A stretch of DNA of 39,192 bases. It comes from Clostridia bacterium. Its GTDB lineage: Bacteria; Bacillota; Clostridia; Oscillospirales; CAG-272. Numbering within the stretch: the stretch's first letter is position 1; each line of letters starts with the position of its first letter. The translations under genes and the position numbers were made by a program. Below are positions 30,835 through 38,743 of the stretch, piece by piece. Below the pieces are notes generated by a model. That model was given only the letters and a program-made list of their open reading frames with translations. It made no database searches and had not been told where the DNA came from. The stretch lies in assembly GCA_017466375.1 (NCBI GenBank), contig JAFTUH010000073.1:1-39192 (forward strand), written 5' to 3'.

Positions 30835-31224
30835 TTAACCCTCCCACGGCCACGGTTCGCGCACCCACAGCCATTCATCGGCACAGTCACTATTGCGCGC
30901 GAGAATCGGTCCGTACTTCGATTCAAAGACCGATGCCAGTTCCCCGTATTCCTTCACGGCGCATTTATAGCGGGCGATTGCCGCGCTGTTTTCCGGATGC
31001 ACATCGAGAAAGAGTTCAAGCTCCGTCATCACGAAATAGAGAGCCATCAGTTTCTCCTTCATCTCGCAGTATGCAGCCATGTCTCTGCCCTGCGGGACGG
31101 TTCGCGTTTTAGTTCCGGCGATACGGACTTCTGCCGCATCTGCATAGTCGCAACGACAGCGGGATCGGACGTTGTCATTCTGCCATGTGTTGGCACAGCG
31201 ATTATTATAGCGAATATTTTTCAT
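30835..31224 (-). CDS. cotJB: Spore coat protein CotJB with N-terminal extension
   Basis: A 129-aa protein. The C-terminal 80 residues match CotJB (KEKLMALYFVMTELELFLDV ... YGPILARNSDC ... WVREPWPWEG). The first 48 residues are an Arg/Cys/Asn-rich extension not typical of the roughly 87-aa CotJB. The ATG at 31224 has a strong AGGAGG and overlaps the cotJA stop as ATGA, so the long form is supported. An internal ATG at 31080 would give a standard-length protein but has a poor ribosome site. It belongs to the cotJABC operon and probably forms a coat complex with CotJA and CotJC. Confidence 0.88.
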   Translation of the reverse strand: MKNIRYNNRCANTWQNDNVRSRCRCDYADAAEVRIAGTKTRTVPQGRDMAAYCEMKEKLMALYFVMTELELFLDVHPENSAAIARYKCAVKEYGELASVFESKYGPILARNSDCADEWLWVREPWPWEG

Positions 31225-31547
31225 CCGTTAAGCCCTCCTTTGCATCTCGGACCGGGTGCATCCGTGATCGGCAGATACAAAAGTTTGAACAGCGTTCCGT
31301 GCCGCAGTGCCTCGTTTGGACACTCAAAGACATCACTGAAGCCCTGATAGGGAGAGGAGACAATTGCAAGCGGCGCATCTGACCACTCGTTTGCGATGCC
31401 GCATACGTCATCCTGCGTACCGCCATTACCGACAGGAGCGTCATCAAAAGGATTGCACAGCCGCTGGGCACACACAGGCGCACGCATCATACGGTCCGTG
31501 CAATCGCCAAGGACGCGCGGTGTCATTCCTTCATCATAGATTTTCAT
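31221..31547 (-). CDS. cotJA: Spore coat-associated protein CotJA
   Basis: A 108-aa protein with the CotJA-type motif PNEALRHGTLFKLLYLPI near the C-terminus, preceded by PYQGFSDVFEC. It is longer and more Cys-rich than the roughly 80-aa Bacillus protein. The ATG at 31547 has AAAGG ten bases upstream. It is the first gene of the cotJ operon. I did not find a convincing sigma-E promoter in the roughly 100 bases upstream, although that would be expected from the family. Confidence 0.8.
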   Translation of the reverse strand: MKIYDEGMTPRVLGDCTDRMMRAPVCAQRLCNPFDDAPVGNGGTQDDVCGIANEWSDAPLAIVSSPYQGFSDVFECPNEALRHGTLFKLLYLPITDAPGPRCKGGLNG

Positions 31548-31650
31548 TCGTTTTATGCCTTTCGTTTGTAATCATGTCAAGCGTCATAAGCGCGCTGACA
31601 TTAACAGCATATGTGATTCCGTGCCCGTTGGTGCGGCAGAAAACACAAAA

Positions 31651-31681
31651 AAACACCGCCTCACAAATGTGAAGCGGTGTT
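31651..31681 (-). terminator. Terminator of the OB-like lipoprotein gene
   Basis: Minus-strand stem AACACCGC / GCGGTGTT, extended inside by TCACA/TGTGA, followed by seven T on the minus strand. It isolates the lipoprotein transcript from cotJ. Confidence 0.9.
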
Positions 31682-31695
31682 TTCGCAATTGCGGA

Positions 31696-32409
31696 TTACT
31701 GTGCGTCCTTAACAGCGGTGATGTGGGTGTTTACGCCCTCATACCAGTAGAGGAAGCCCTCAACGTCGATGACGTCACCAGCCTCAAGAGCCTCAACAGC
31801 CTTGTAGACGTCGGTATTCGCATCGGTGAGATAGGACTCAACACAGAAATTGTAGGATGCGCCATCCTTGGAAACGGTAACGTAGATATCGTTGCCCTGC
31901 TGATCGTTCTTGTATGCAACAGACTCAACGGTCATACCCTTGAACGCAACCTTCTTGTTCTGATGGTTGACCAGCTCGTCCTTGCCGAGGAGATCGGTTA
32001 CATCCAGAACACTTGCAACCCAAGTGCCTTCGAGAATCTCGAACGTAGCGTCGATGATCTCAACTTCGCCTGCCCATGCAGCTTTATAGCCGGAAACCTT
32101 GATCTTGGTACCTGCGGTCATCTTGTCAGCGTCTGCCTTCGTGCAGGGGAGCTCATAGATGAAGTAACCGCCGGTCGGATCCTGCGCGTAGAGAGTGATG
32201 AAGCCGTTGCCGTCGTCATCATCGTCCCACCATGCCTGATTGCCCTGAACGTATGCCTCGATAACAACTGCTGCCTCAAGATCGGCTGCGTTGTACTCTT
32301 CCCAGGTCATAACGCCCTCGGACTTTTTGTTCGGATCGTTAGCGGTGCCGCAAGCGACGAGGCTAACGCAGAGAACAAACGCGAATACCAGTGCAAGAAT
32401 CTTCTTCAT
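31696..32409 (-). CDS. Secreted lipoprotein with two OB-like domains, function unknown
   Basis: A 237-aa exported lipoprotein. The signal peptide MKKILALVFAFVLCVSLVAC ends in a lipobox (Cys20). Two beta-rich repeats follow: about 40-125 (FITLYAQDPTGGYFIYELPC ... GTKIKVSGYKAAW) and about 145-235 (DIYVTVSKDGASYNF ... GDVIDVEGFLYWY). These look like OB-fold domains. An Asp-rich stretch (WWDDDDDGNG, about 60-69) could bind calcium. The ATG has GGGAGG upstream and its own promoter, whose -35 overlaps the stop codon of the ABC solute-binding gene. It is probably co-regulated with, but separate from, the ABC importer. I cannot assign a function. Confidence 0.82.
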   Translation of the reverse strand: MKKILALVFAFVLCVSLVACGTANDPNKKSEGVMTWEEYNAADLEAAVVIEAYVQGNQAWWDDDDDGNGFITLYAQDPTGGYFIYELPCTKADADKMTAGTKIKVSGYKAAWAGEVEIIDATFEILEGTWVASVLDVTDLLGKDELVNHQNKKVAFKGMTVESVAYKNDQQGNDIYVTVSKDGASYNFCVESYLTDANTDVYKAVEALEAGDVIDVEGFLYWYEGVNTHITAVKDAQ

Positions 32410-32452
32410 TTTTGTTTTCCTCCCAAAAGTAGGTAAAAATTAGTGCGGATTC

Positions 32453-32481
32453 ATTATACTACAATCAGATAAATAAATCAA
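32453..32481 (-). promoter_or_regulatory. Promoter of the lipoprotein gene
   Basis: Minus strand TTGATT (32476-32481), 17 bases, TATAAT (32453-32458). The -35 box overlaps the stop codon of the upstream solute-binding gene; no terminator separates the two. Confidence 0.75.
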
Positions 32482-34085
32482 TGGCTTTTTTGAAATTTCT
32501 TTCTTTTTTTGCGCATTTCCGTCAATAAATATGCACCGATCAGCACCCACACTGCCGCGAGGACGGTCAAAAGCCATACAGAAGCAGACGGCAGAGAACC
32601 GAGATCCTGTTTTTCATTTGTACCGCCACTCTGCGAAATCTGATCGAGTCGGTACAGCGAGGTTACTTCGCTGAACAGATTCTCCATATAGGCGTCATCG
32701 ACCGTCTGCTTACGGCGGGCCGCTTTCGCCGCATTCTCAATCATCTGCCCGGCGGCGTTGCGCACCTTTACGGAGCCGTCAAATACAGGCGTAACAAACG
32801 TATTTCCTACGTTTTCAAGAAGCAGACGCGACGCTTTGATTTTCACGTCGTAGTAAAGCTCGTTATCCTCACCCATTCGGGAAAGATAATCCGCATACTC
32901 CGCACTTCCCTGCGCCTTGGACGTCACGGGGACATAGCCCTCCGTCTGCGAGTACGCGATCTGCACATCGTTCGTCAAAAGGTACTGCGCAAAGAGCCAC
33001 GAGGCGAGCACCTCCTGCGGGTCCGTTTTATTGAATACGCAGACGGACGGTCCCTGTGAGATCATCGTGGGATTCTGCGGATCAAACTGGGGGATCGGAT
33101 ACACAGCCGTCTCGAATTTGACAAGCTTATCCTCATCAATATCAATCAGCGGGGCGTCACAGCCCATCCACGTCGCGCCTGCGGTGGAATCGACTGCGAA
33201 GATGCACTGTCCCGCATTCAGAAAGTTGGCTGGATAGCTGGAGATTTTGAACGTGGAGAACGCACCCGTTTTTGCATGAGAAGCGATCCTGTACAAAAGT
33301 TCCTTCGTCGTATTGTTGAAGATCTGCACCTCGCCGTCCGCCGTGGAATAGCCGCCGCCGGTCTGCCGAAGCATCTGGATCATCATGTTATCCGTGGATT
33401 TATAGATAAAAGGGATCAGTGTCTTCTGCCCGTTCAGTTTGAAATTGCCGTCCGCGTCCTTCTCCATTGCCGCCTCGGATACCTCCCAGACGAAATCCCA
33501 CGTCAGGACATCCGGCAGCGTATATCCAAGCGCTTCAACGAAATCCGTATTGACGTAGCACGCCTCGGTTGAGCGCATATACGGCATTGCGTAGTGTGCA
33601 CCGTTTACAATACATTCCGAGAGAAACTGCGGGATGATCTCTTCCATAGTCGGACCGTCAAAGAGAAGCTCACTGCCGCCGAGACCGTATTGTTCATCGA
33701 CAAACAGCGCGTCAAGCGGCACGACCGTTTTATTGCCGGTCAGATACGTTGCGATATGATCGGGATACGTTATACACACATTCGGCGTAGTCTGCGTGGA
33801 AATATTCGTGATAACGTCGTTGTAAATCTTGCCGTAGTCGTTATACAGTCTCATGGTGACCTTAATATTCGGGTACAGATCCATAAAATCTGCCATTGCC
33901 TGCTCGTAAATTCCGGTCTGGACGACGTTCGTATCGTTTTTAGCCCAAAACGTAATTTCGTACGTTCTTGACGTATCAAACGCTTCCGGAATCACGAATT
34001 CCGGCAGGGAGCGTGCACCGTGACAGCCACTGAGCGCCGGTACAAGCAGACATGCGATCAAAAACAGCGAGAAAATTCGCTTCAT
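32478..34085 (-). CDS. ABC transporter solute-binding lipoprotein (family 1, sugar-type) with C-terminal membrane anchor
   Basis: A 535-aa extracellular carbohydrate-binding protein of the family-1 (MalE/UgpB-like) type. The signal peptide ends in lipobox LSGC (Cys21). The binding domain contains YEITFWAKNDTNVVQTGIYE, VPLDALFVDEQYGLGG and GPSVCVFNKTDPQEVLASWL. Unusually, the C-terminus carries a transmembrane helix (about 505-525, VWLLTVLAAVWVLIGAYLL) and a Lys/Arg-rich tail, so the protein seems anchored at both ends. The ATG overlaps the upstream permease stop as ATGA. It is the last gene of the importer operon. The sugar is unknown, with glycerol-phosphate or oligosaccharide as possibilities. 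Confidence 0.92.
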   Translation of the reverse strand: MKRIFSLFLIACLLVPALSGCHGARSLPEFVIPEAFDTSRTYEITFWAKNDTNVVQTGIYEQAMADFMDLYPNIKVTMRLYNDYGKIYNDVITNISTQTTPNVCITYPDHIATYLTGNKTVVPLDALFVDEQYGLGGSELLFDGPTMEEIIPQFLSECIVNGAHYAMPYMRSTEACYVNTDFVEALGYTLPDVLTWDFVWEVSEAAMEKDADGNFKLNGQKTLIPFIYKSTDNMMIQMLRQTGGGYSTADGEVQIFNNTTKELLYRIASHAKTGAFSTFKISSYPANFLNAGQCIFAVDSTAGATWMGCDAPLIDIDEDKLVKFETAVYPIPQFDPQNPTMISQGPSVCVFNKTDPQEVLASWLFAQYLLTNDVQIAYSQTEGYVPVTSKAQGSAEYADYLSRMGEDNELYYDVKIKASRLLLENVGNTFVTPVFDGSVKVRNAAGQMIENAAKAARRKQTVDDAYMENLFSEVTSLYRLDQISQSGGTNEKQDLGSLPSASVWLLTVLAAVWVLIGAYLLTEMRKKRKKFQKSH

Positions 34086-34957
34086 CCCTTCGTACCTCCT
34101 CTCGAAACGCCCTCCATAATCTTCTTGCGGAAGAGGAGGAACAAAACGATCAGCGGTACAGAGATAACGACGACCGCAGCCATCATGGCAGGGATGTTAT
34201 CCCGTCCGAATCCGCTTTCACGAATCTTCTGAATACCGACAGAAACAAGAAAATGCGATTCCTCATCAGCGGCAAGGCGCGGCCACACGTACGAGTTCCA
34301 GCACTCGATCACCTTGAGAATCGTGATTGTGACGATCGTGGGGCGGCAGATGGGAATGAGCACGCGGAAGAGGAATTTCAGATCAGATGTGCCGTCCACC
34401 TTTGCCGCGAGATACAGCTCGTTCGGCACCTGCGCGAAATTCTCTTTGAGAAGATACACATAGAACACCGAAGCAACGGACGGCAGAATCAGTCCGGCAA
34501 ACGTATTACGCAGATCCAAATCGGTGACGGTGACGTAATTCGTGATGACGACCAGCTCATTCGGAATCATCATCAGGGCAAGGAACAGCGTAAACGTGAG
34601 ATCCTTCCCGGGAAAATCGAGCCGTGCGAATGCGAACGCGGCAAACACAGTGACAAACAGCATGATCGCCGTTGTTACGACGGTGAAAACCAGCGTATTG
34701 AGGAAATAATCCGCCAGCGGCACGGATGTAAATGCAGAGATATAGTTTTCAAACGTCGGAGAGAGGGTGAACAGCTTCGGAATATACTCAGAGTTGTACG
34801 CGCCGTACTCCTTGACGGAGGTAAGGATCATCCAGTAAAACGGGAACAGGACCATTACCGCCCACAGCGAGAGGAGTACATATGTTATGACTGTAACCGC
34901 TTTTTTGCGCACTGCGGCGGCACGCTCCATCTTTTCAAAATCAGTTGTATGATTCAT
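34082..34957 (-). CDS. Carbohydrate ABC transporter permease (MalG type)
   Basis: A 291-aa inner-membrane permease with about six hydrophobic helices. The cytoplasmic EAA loop reads ELYLAAKVDGTSDLKFLFRV followed by LIPICRPT, which docks on the ATPase. The N-terminal YVLLSLWAVMVLFPFYWMIL is typical of the MalG/UgpE group. The ATG at 34957 has AGAGGTGG upstream; it starts 11 bases after the MalF-type gene and overlaps the solute-binding gene by 4 bases. Confidence 0.95.
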   Translation of the reverse strand: MNHTTDFEKMERAAAVRKKAVTVITYVLLSLWAVMVLFPFYWMILTSVKEYGAYNSEYIPKLFTLSPTFENYISAFTSVPLADYFLNTLVFTVVTTAIMLFVTVFAAFAFARLDFPGKDLTFTLFLALMMIPNELVVITNYVTVTDLDLRNTFAGLILPSVASVFYVYLLKENFAQVPNELYLAAKVDGTSDLKFLFRVLIPICRPTIVTITILKVIECWNSYVWPRLAADEESHFLVSVGIQKIRESGFGRDNIPAMMAAVVVISVPLIVLFLLFRKKIMEGVSRGGTKG

Positions 34958-34968
34958 AATGCCACCTC

Positions 34969-35856
34969 TCAGTAGTGCACGTGCTTTTTGCTTACGAGCA
35001 GATTGATCACCGTGATCGTCAGAACGATGACAAACAGGATGATCGCCGCTGCAGATGCGTAGGACGGATATCCGCCGCTGCTGTACAGCATATCGTAGAC
35101 GTAGCCGACAATCGTATTCATGCCGGCTGCGTTCAGATCCGTGCCGAACAGAGCTACCGCATCGCTGTACGCCTTGAATGCGCCGATAAAGCCGGTAATC
35201 ACGAGATAGAACAGTGACGGCGAGATCATCGGAAGCGTGATTTTTGTAAACATACGAAGACGGGACGTACCGTCAACCATCGCGGCGTTGTAATAATCCT
35301 GTCTGACGGAGGCAAGCGCGCTCGTAAGAATCAGAATTTTGAACGGCATGACGACCCAGACCGTATAGAAACAGAGCACGAACATTTTTGCCCAATACGG
35401 TCCGTCAATGAAATCGACCGACTGTCCGCCGAAAAACTGTATGATCAGATTTGCAAAACCGTCCGTATACGGAGTCTTCTGGAACAGGATCATGAAAACA
35501 AGTCCGACGGCAAGCGTATTCGTGACATACGGCAGGAAATAGACCGTCTGGAACAGCTCGCGCAGTTTTTTTATGGAAGAAAGTCCGACCGAGATCAGAA
35601 GCGCGATCCCCGTGGACAGCGGAACTGTAATGATAACAAGGATAAACGTATTCTTCAGCGCCTGCAGGAAAAACGGATCGTGCAGGACGTAGGAATAATT
35701 ATACGTACCGACGCCGTGAAACGTCTGCGACGTGAAGTTATACCCTTCCTCAAAGGAATAGATCAGCACGTCGATGAGTGGATACAGCATGAACGCACCG
35801 AGGAAAAGGATCGCCGGCAGAAGATACAGCCAGCCCTTCAGATTTTTTTCGCCCAT
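34969..35856 (-). CDS. Carbohydrate ABC transporter permease (MalF/UgpA type)
   Basis: A 295-aa inner-membrane permease with six predicted helices. The N-terminus (GWLYLLPAILFLGAFMLYPL) and the EAA loop (DYYNAAMVDGTSRLRMFTKI followed by TLPMISPS) are typical of MalF/UgpA. I chose the ATG at 35856, which has GAGG six bases upstream. A GTG at 35868 that overlaps the ATPase stop is an alternative adding four residues. It forms the heterodimeric channel with the MalG-type permease. Confidence 0.93.
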   Translation of the reverse strand: MGEKNLKGWLYLLPAILFLGAFMLYPLIDVLIYSFEEGYNFTSQTFHGVGTYNYSYVLHDPFFLQALKNTFILVIITVPLSTGIALLISVGLSSIKKLRELFQTVYFLPYVTNTLAVGLVFMILFQKTPYTDGFANLIIQFFGGQSVDFIDGPYWAKMFVLCFYTVWVVMPFKILILTSALASVRQDYYNAAMVDGTSRLRMFTKITLPMISPSLFYLVITGFIGAFKAYSDAVALFGTDLNAAGMNTIVGYVYDMLYSSGGYPSYASAAAIILFVIVLTITVINLLVSKKHVHY

Positions 35857-35864
35857 TGCCTTCC

Positions 35865-36968
35865 TCACTCCGCGTCAAACGGGATTCTCTCACCCGTTTC
35901 GCTATTGAAAATATACACCTTGGATGCAAGCAGCGAGAACCGAACGGAATCACTGCCTGCCACGATTTTTGTCTCAGAGCGCAGAATCGCACGGATCGCC
36001 TCGTTTTCACAAGCAGGATGCGTGCAAATCACGCTGACATCACGTCCCATAACCTCAATGCGGGAAAGCGCGCACGTCAGCCGACCGTCCTCGCACGGCA
36101 AAAAGCCCTCGGGACGGATTGCCGCGGTGACGGGACCGTCGGGAGCTCCCTTGACAGCAAGCACGGGTTCCGAACCGATGAACAACTCGCCTGCCCGTAC
36201 CTCTGCGGCAAACACGTTGACAGGCGGTGTGCCGAGGAACTTTGCTACAAACAGATTAACGGGATCATCGTACACCTGTTGCGGCTCGCCGATCTGCTGA
36301 ACAACGCCGTCCTTCATCACCACGATAAGATCGGAGATGCTCATGGCCTCCTCCTGATCGTGCGTGACGAACACGGTAGTGATCCCCGTTTCGCACTGGA
36401 TACGGCGGATCTCCTCACGCGTCTGCAAACGGAGACGCGCATCAAGGTTGGAAAGCGGCTCATCGAGCAGAAGGATACGCGGCATCTTGACAAGCGCACG
36501 CGCAATCGCCACGCGCTGCTGCTGACCGCCGGAAAGCTCGCTCGGCTTGCGATCCATCAGCGTTTCGATCTGCACGAGCTTTGCTGTCTCGTACGCCATC
36601 TCGCGCATTTTTTCCTTGGAAAGCTTGTCCGCACCCTTGCGGTTCTCCAGCGGGAAGATGATATTCTGCAGAACGGTCAGATGCGGATAGAGCGCATAAT
36701 TCTGGAAAACGAGACCGACTCCGCGATTCTCCGCCGGGAGATTCGTGACGTCATCCTCGCCGAAATAGATTTTGCCCGCTGTCGGTTTCTGCAGTCCGCT
36801 GAGCAGGTGGAGCGTCGTGCTCTTACCGCACCCGGACGGACCGAGGAGTCCGATCAGCTTGCCGTCGGGAATCTCAAACGTGAAGTCATTGACCGCGATA
36901 ACGTCCTTCCCTGCCTTCTTATTGCGCGAGGGGAATTTCTTCGTCAGATGTTCAAGTACCACTTTCAT
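35865..36968 (-). CDS. Sugar ABC transporter ATP-binding protein (MsmX/UgpC type)
   Basis: A 367-aa cytoplasmic ATPase energising the importer. Walker A GPSGCGKST (about 43-51), signature LSGGQQQRVAIARAL, Walker B RILLLDEPLSNLD and the H-loop VFVTHDQEEA are intact. A C-terminal OB-type (TOBE) regulatory domain occupies the last 120 residues (MGRDVSVICTHP). It is the first gene of the operon, with a promoter 48 bases upstream and a weak ribosome site. Having a dedicated ATPase in the operon is less common in Firmicutes, which often share one MsmX. Confidence 0.95.
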   Translation of the reverse strand: MKVVLEHLTKKFPSRNKKAGKDVIAVNDFTFEIPDGKLIGLLGPSGCGKSTTLHLLSGLQKPTAGKIYFGEDDVTNLPAENRGVGLVFQNYALYPHLTVLQNIIFPLENRKGADKLSKEKMREMAYETAKLVQIETLMDRKPSELSGGQQQRVAIARALVKMPRILLLDEPLSNLDARLRLQTREEIRRIQCETGITTVFVTHDQEEAMSISDLIVVMKDGVVQQIGEPQQVYDDPVNLFVAKFLGTPPVNVFAAEVRAGELFIGSEPVLAVKGAPDGPVTAAIRPEGFLPCEDGRLTCALSRIEVMGRDVSVICTHPACENEAIRAILRSETKIVAGSDSVRFSLLASKVYIFNSETGERIPFDAE

Positions 36969-37016
36969 GATTTGGGTTTACCGTCACTTTCTTTTTCGCA
37001 ATGGTTTATGTAGTAT

Positions 37017-37045
37017 ATTATAGTCAATTTCTCCCTTTATTGCAA
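37017..37045 (-). promoter_or_regulatory. Promoter of the sugar ABC importer operon
   Basis: Minus strand TTGCAA (37040-37045), 17 bases, TATAAT (37017-37022); leader of about 42 bases. No terminator lies between the four genes downstream. Confidence 0.8.
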
Positions 37046-37083
37046 GAGATTCGGGCGAAAAACAGCCGCGCACAGCAAAAAAA

Positions 37084-37106
37084 GCGGCAGGATTTTCTCC
37101 TGCCGC
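37084..37106 (-). terminator. Terminator of the DUF1508 gene
   Basis: Stem GCGGCAGGA / TCCTGCCGC (9 bp), loop TTTTC, with a run of T on the minus strand (A run at 37077-37083). It lies 13 bases beyond the DUF1508 stop. Confidence 0.9.
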
Positions 37107-37119
37107 CTTTTCTTTACGA

Positions 37120-37491
37120 TCAGTATGCCTTTTCGATCTTCTCGTCAGCCGCGTTCTTTACAACGCTTGCAATACCGTTTTCGCAGCTTGCCTTCGTCTT
37201 GTAGCCTTCGGAGGTTGCGATCACTTCGCCGTTGCGCGCCTTGAGGCGGAAGCGGAACTCGCCTGCCTTGTCAGCGTACAGCTCGAATTTCGGATGCTTC
37301 TTTGCTTCGACGGGCTCAGCGGTCTGATCCTCGATCTGTGCGACAGCAGCACACTTGATAACGCTTGCGATGCCGCCCATGCAGGAAGCCTCGGATGCGT
37401 AGACCTCAGACGTAGCAACAACTTCGCCGTTGCCTGCAACGAGATCAAACTTGTAACCGGTGTTCGTTTTCTTTGCGATAAACTTGCCCAT
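37120..37491 (-). CDS. DUF1508 (YegP-like) protein with two repeats
   Basis: A 123-aa protein made of two tandem DUF1508 units: KTNTGYKFDLVAGNGEVVAT ... SCMGGIASVIKCA (about 7-50) and KAGEFRFRLKARNGEVIATS ... SCENGIASVVKNAA (about 75-118), joined by an acidic linker. The family is small, soluble and of unknown function. The ATG at 37491 has AGGAG upstream, and a perfect consensus promoter lies about 60 bases upstream, implying strong expression. The gene is single, with its own terminator. Confidence 0.92.
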   Translation of the reverse strand: MGKFIAKKTNTGYKFDLVAGNGEVVATSEVYASEASCMGGIASVIKCAAVAQIEDQTAEPVEAKKHPKFELYADKAGEFRFRLKARNGEVIATSEGYKTKASCENGIASVVKNAADEKIEKAY

Positions 37492-37550
37492 TTTCTTTTC
37501 TCCTTTTAGGTAGAAATTGCTTCGGCTGTGCGCCGATATAGTACGGCTCT

Positions 37551-37579
37551 ATTATACAATCAAAAACTCAAATTGTCAA
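37551..37579 (-). promoter_or_regulatory. Consensus promoter of the DUF1508 gene
   Basis: Minus strand TTGACA (37574-37579), 17 bases, TATAAT (37551-37556), perfect in both boxes. The rest of the 37,492-37,807 gap holds only the divergent promoter of the TIR gene; I see no further gene there. Confidence 0.85.
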
Positions 37580-37712
37580 TGATTTTTGTAAAAAATCACC
37601 GACAAAAATCTTGGTTTCTGTCCGTTTCGCGGCAATCTGCCTTTTTCTGCCTCCGTAGACCTGCCTATTACACAAAAGCGTACGCAATCAAAAAGAAATT
37701 GATCCGTAAGAG

Positions 37713-37741
37713 TTTACATTTGCAAAAAAATATGCTATAAT
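37713..37741 (+). promoter_or_regulatory. Promoter of the TIR-TM2 gene
   Basis: TTTACA (37713-37718), 17 bases, TATAAT (37736-37741) with a TGC extended -10; leader of about 60 bases. Confidence 0.75.
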
Positions 37742-37807
37742 CTATAATATGACAGTTTTCGAGTATCAGTATCCATCCGAATACTTTGACAAGCGGAGTG
37801 TGTTCTT

Positions 37808-38614
37808 ATGACCGGTAAACCTTATGTATTCATCAGCTATGCACACCTGGACGGCGCCACCGTTCTTCCCTGCATAGACGCAATGAAGCAAAGCGGCGTC
37901 AACCTTTGGTATGACGAAGGAATCGAAGCGGGCAGCGAATGGCCTGAGTTTATAGCTGAAAAGGTCGTCGAGTGCTCCAAATTCGTTCTGTTCATCAGCA
38001 ACGCGTATCTGGAGTCACAAAACTGCAAACGGGAGCTGAATTTCGCTATTTCCCGAAAAAAAGATATCCTATCCATTTTCATTGAAGAGGTCAACCTCTC
38101 CCCCGGCATGGAAATGCAGCTCGGCACCTATCAGGCGATCTACAGAAACCGTTTCAGCAGTGATGCAGCGTTCCGAAGCTCCCTTGCAACCGAGGCGTAT
38201 TTCAATTCCTGCCGCATCGCAGGCACGCAGACACCGCCGAAGAAGGCAGCGCCCTCCTACAGCAATCCGTATACGGGCAGTACAGGTTTCAGCACAACAT
38301 CTTCTGCACACACGACAGGCGGTACGCCGTATTCGGCCCCGTCCACGTCAAACACCCGCCCCTCCGCCGCCGCGCAATCCAATACTAAGGTACCGCCGGT
38401 CAAAAACCGAATTACAGCAGGCTTGCTCGCCATCTTTCTCGGGTGGATCGGCATTCAAAAATTTTATCTGAAACAGCCGATCTGGGGAATTATTTACCTC
38501 GTTTTCTGCAGTACGTATATTCCGGCTATCCTTTCCTTTATCGAAGGCATCATGATCCTGTGCTCCACCGATGAAAAATTCGCACACAAGTATAAATGCC
38601 GCACAAAGCAGTAG
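37808..38614 (+). CDS. TIR-domain protein with C-terminal TM2 membrane domain
   Basis: A 268-aa protein. An N-terminal bacterial TIR domain (about 4-125) shows YVFISYAHLD, LWYDEGIEAGSEWPEFI and FVLFISNAYLESQNCKREL, in which Glu76 is the likely NADase catalytic residue. A Ser/Thr/Pro-rich linker (about 140-197) follows. Last comes a TM2 domain (about 198-258) with two hydrophobic helices and the GWIGIQKFYLKQPIWGIIYL motif. Bacterial TIR proteins can degrade NAD or make signalling nucleotides during antiphage defence; membrane tethering by TM2 is an inference from the domain. It has its own promoter and terminator and no obvious partner. About 8.6 kb separates it from the retron-adjacent operon. 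Confidence 0.9.
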   Translation: MTGKPYVFISYAHLDGATVLPCIDAMKQSGVNLWYDEGIEAGSEWPEFIAEKVVECSKFVLFISNAYLESQNCKRELNFAISRKKDILSIFIEEVNLSPGMEMQLGTYQAIYRNRFSSDAAFRSSLATEAYFNSCRIAGTQTPPKKAAPSYSNPYTGSTGFSTTSSAHTTGGTPYSAPSTSNTRPSAAAQSNTKVPPVKNRITAGLLAIFLGWIGIQKFYLKQPIWGIIYLVFCSTYIPAILSFIEGIMILCSTDEKFAHKYKCRTKQ

Positions 38615-38633
38615 AATCAAAAGAAAATATAGC

Positions 38634-38663
38634 AAGCGGGGTGATTATCACTCCGCTTTTTCT
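38634..38663 (+). terminator. Terminator of the TIR-TM2 gene
   Basis: Hairpin AAGCGGGGTGA / TCACTCCGCTT (one G-U pair) followed by TTTTTC; 20 bases after the stop codon. Confidence 0.85.
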
Positions 38664-38682
38664 TCGGAAAACGCAATCTTAC

Positions 38683-38711
38683 TTGACAATATCCGTATTT
38701 TACGATATAAT
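38683..38711 (+). promoter_or_regulatory. Consensus promoter of the M29 aminopeptidase gene
   Basis: TTGACA (38683-38688), 17 bases, TATAAT (38706-38711), perfect in both boxes; about 25 bases of leader. Confidence 0.9.
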
Positions 38712-38743
38712 TTGTAAAGACTATAACCACCACGGAGGATATT

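Noticed and set aside
31553-31601. TTGACA-like box upstream of cotJA as a promoter
   Set aside because: The matching -10 (CATAAA) would lie only a few bases before the ATG, leaving no leader; a mother-cell promoter is expected but no clear sigma-E elements were found.
37120-37491. Internal repeat in the DUF1508 gene as a recent duplication
   Set aside because: Tandem DUF1508 units are normal for the family and the two halves are well diverged.
37528-37740. 70-codon plus-strand frame before the TIR gene
   Set aside because: It overlaps two divergent promoters, has no ribosome site, and the low-complexity Lys/Phe-rich product looks like noise.
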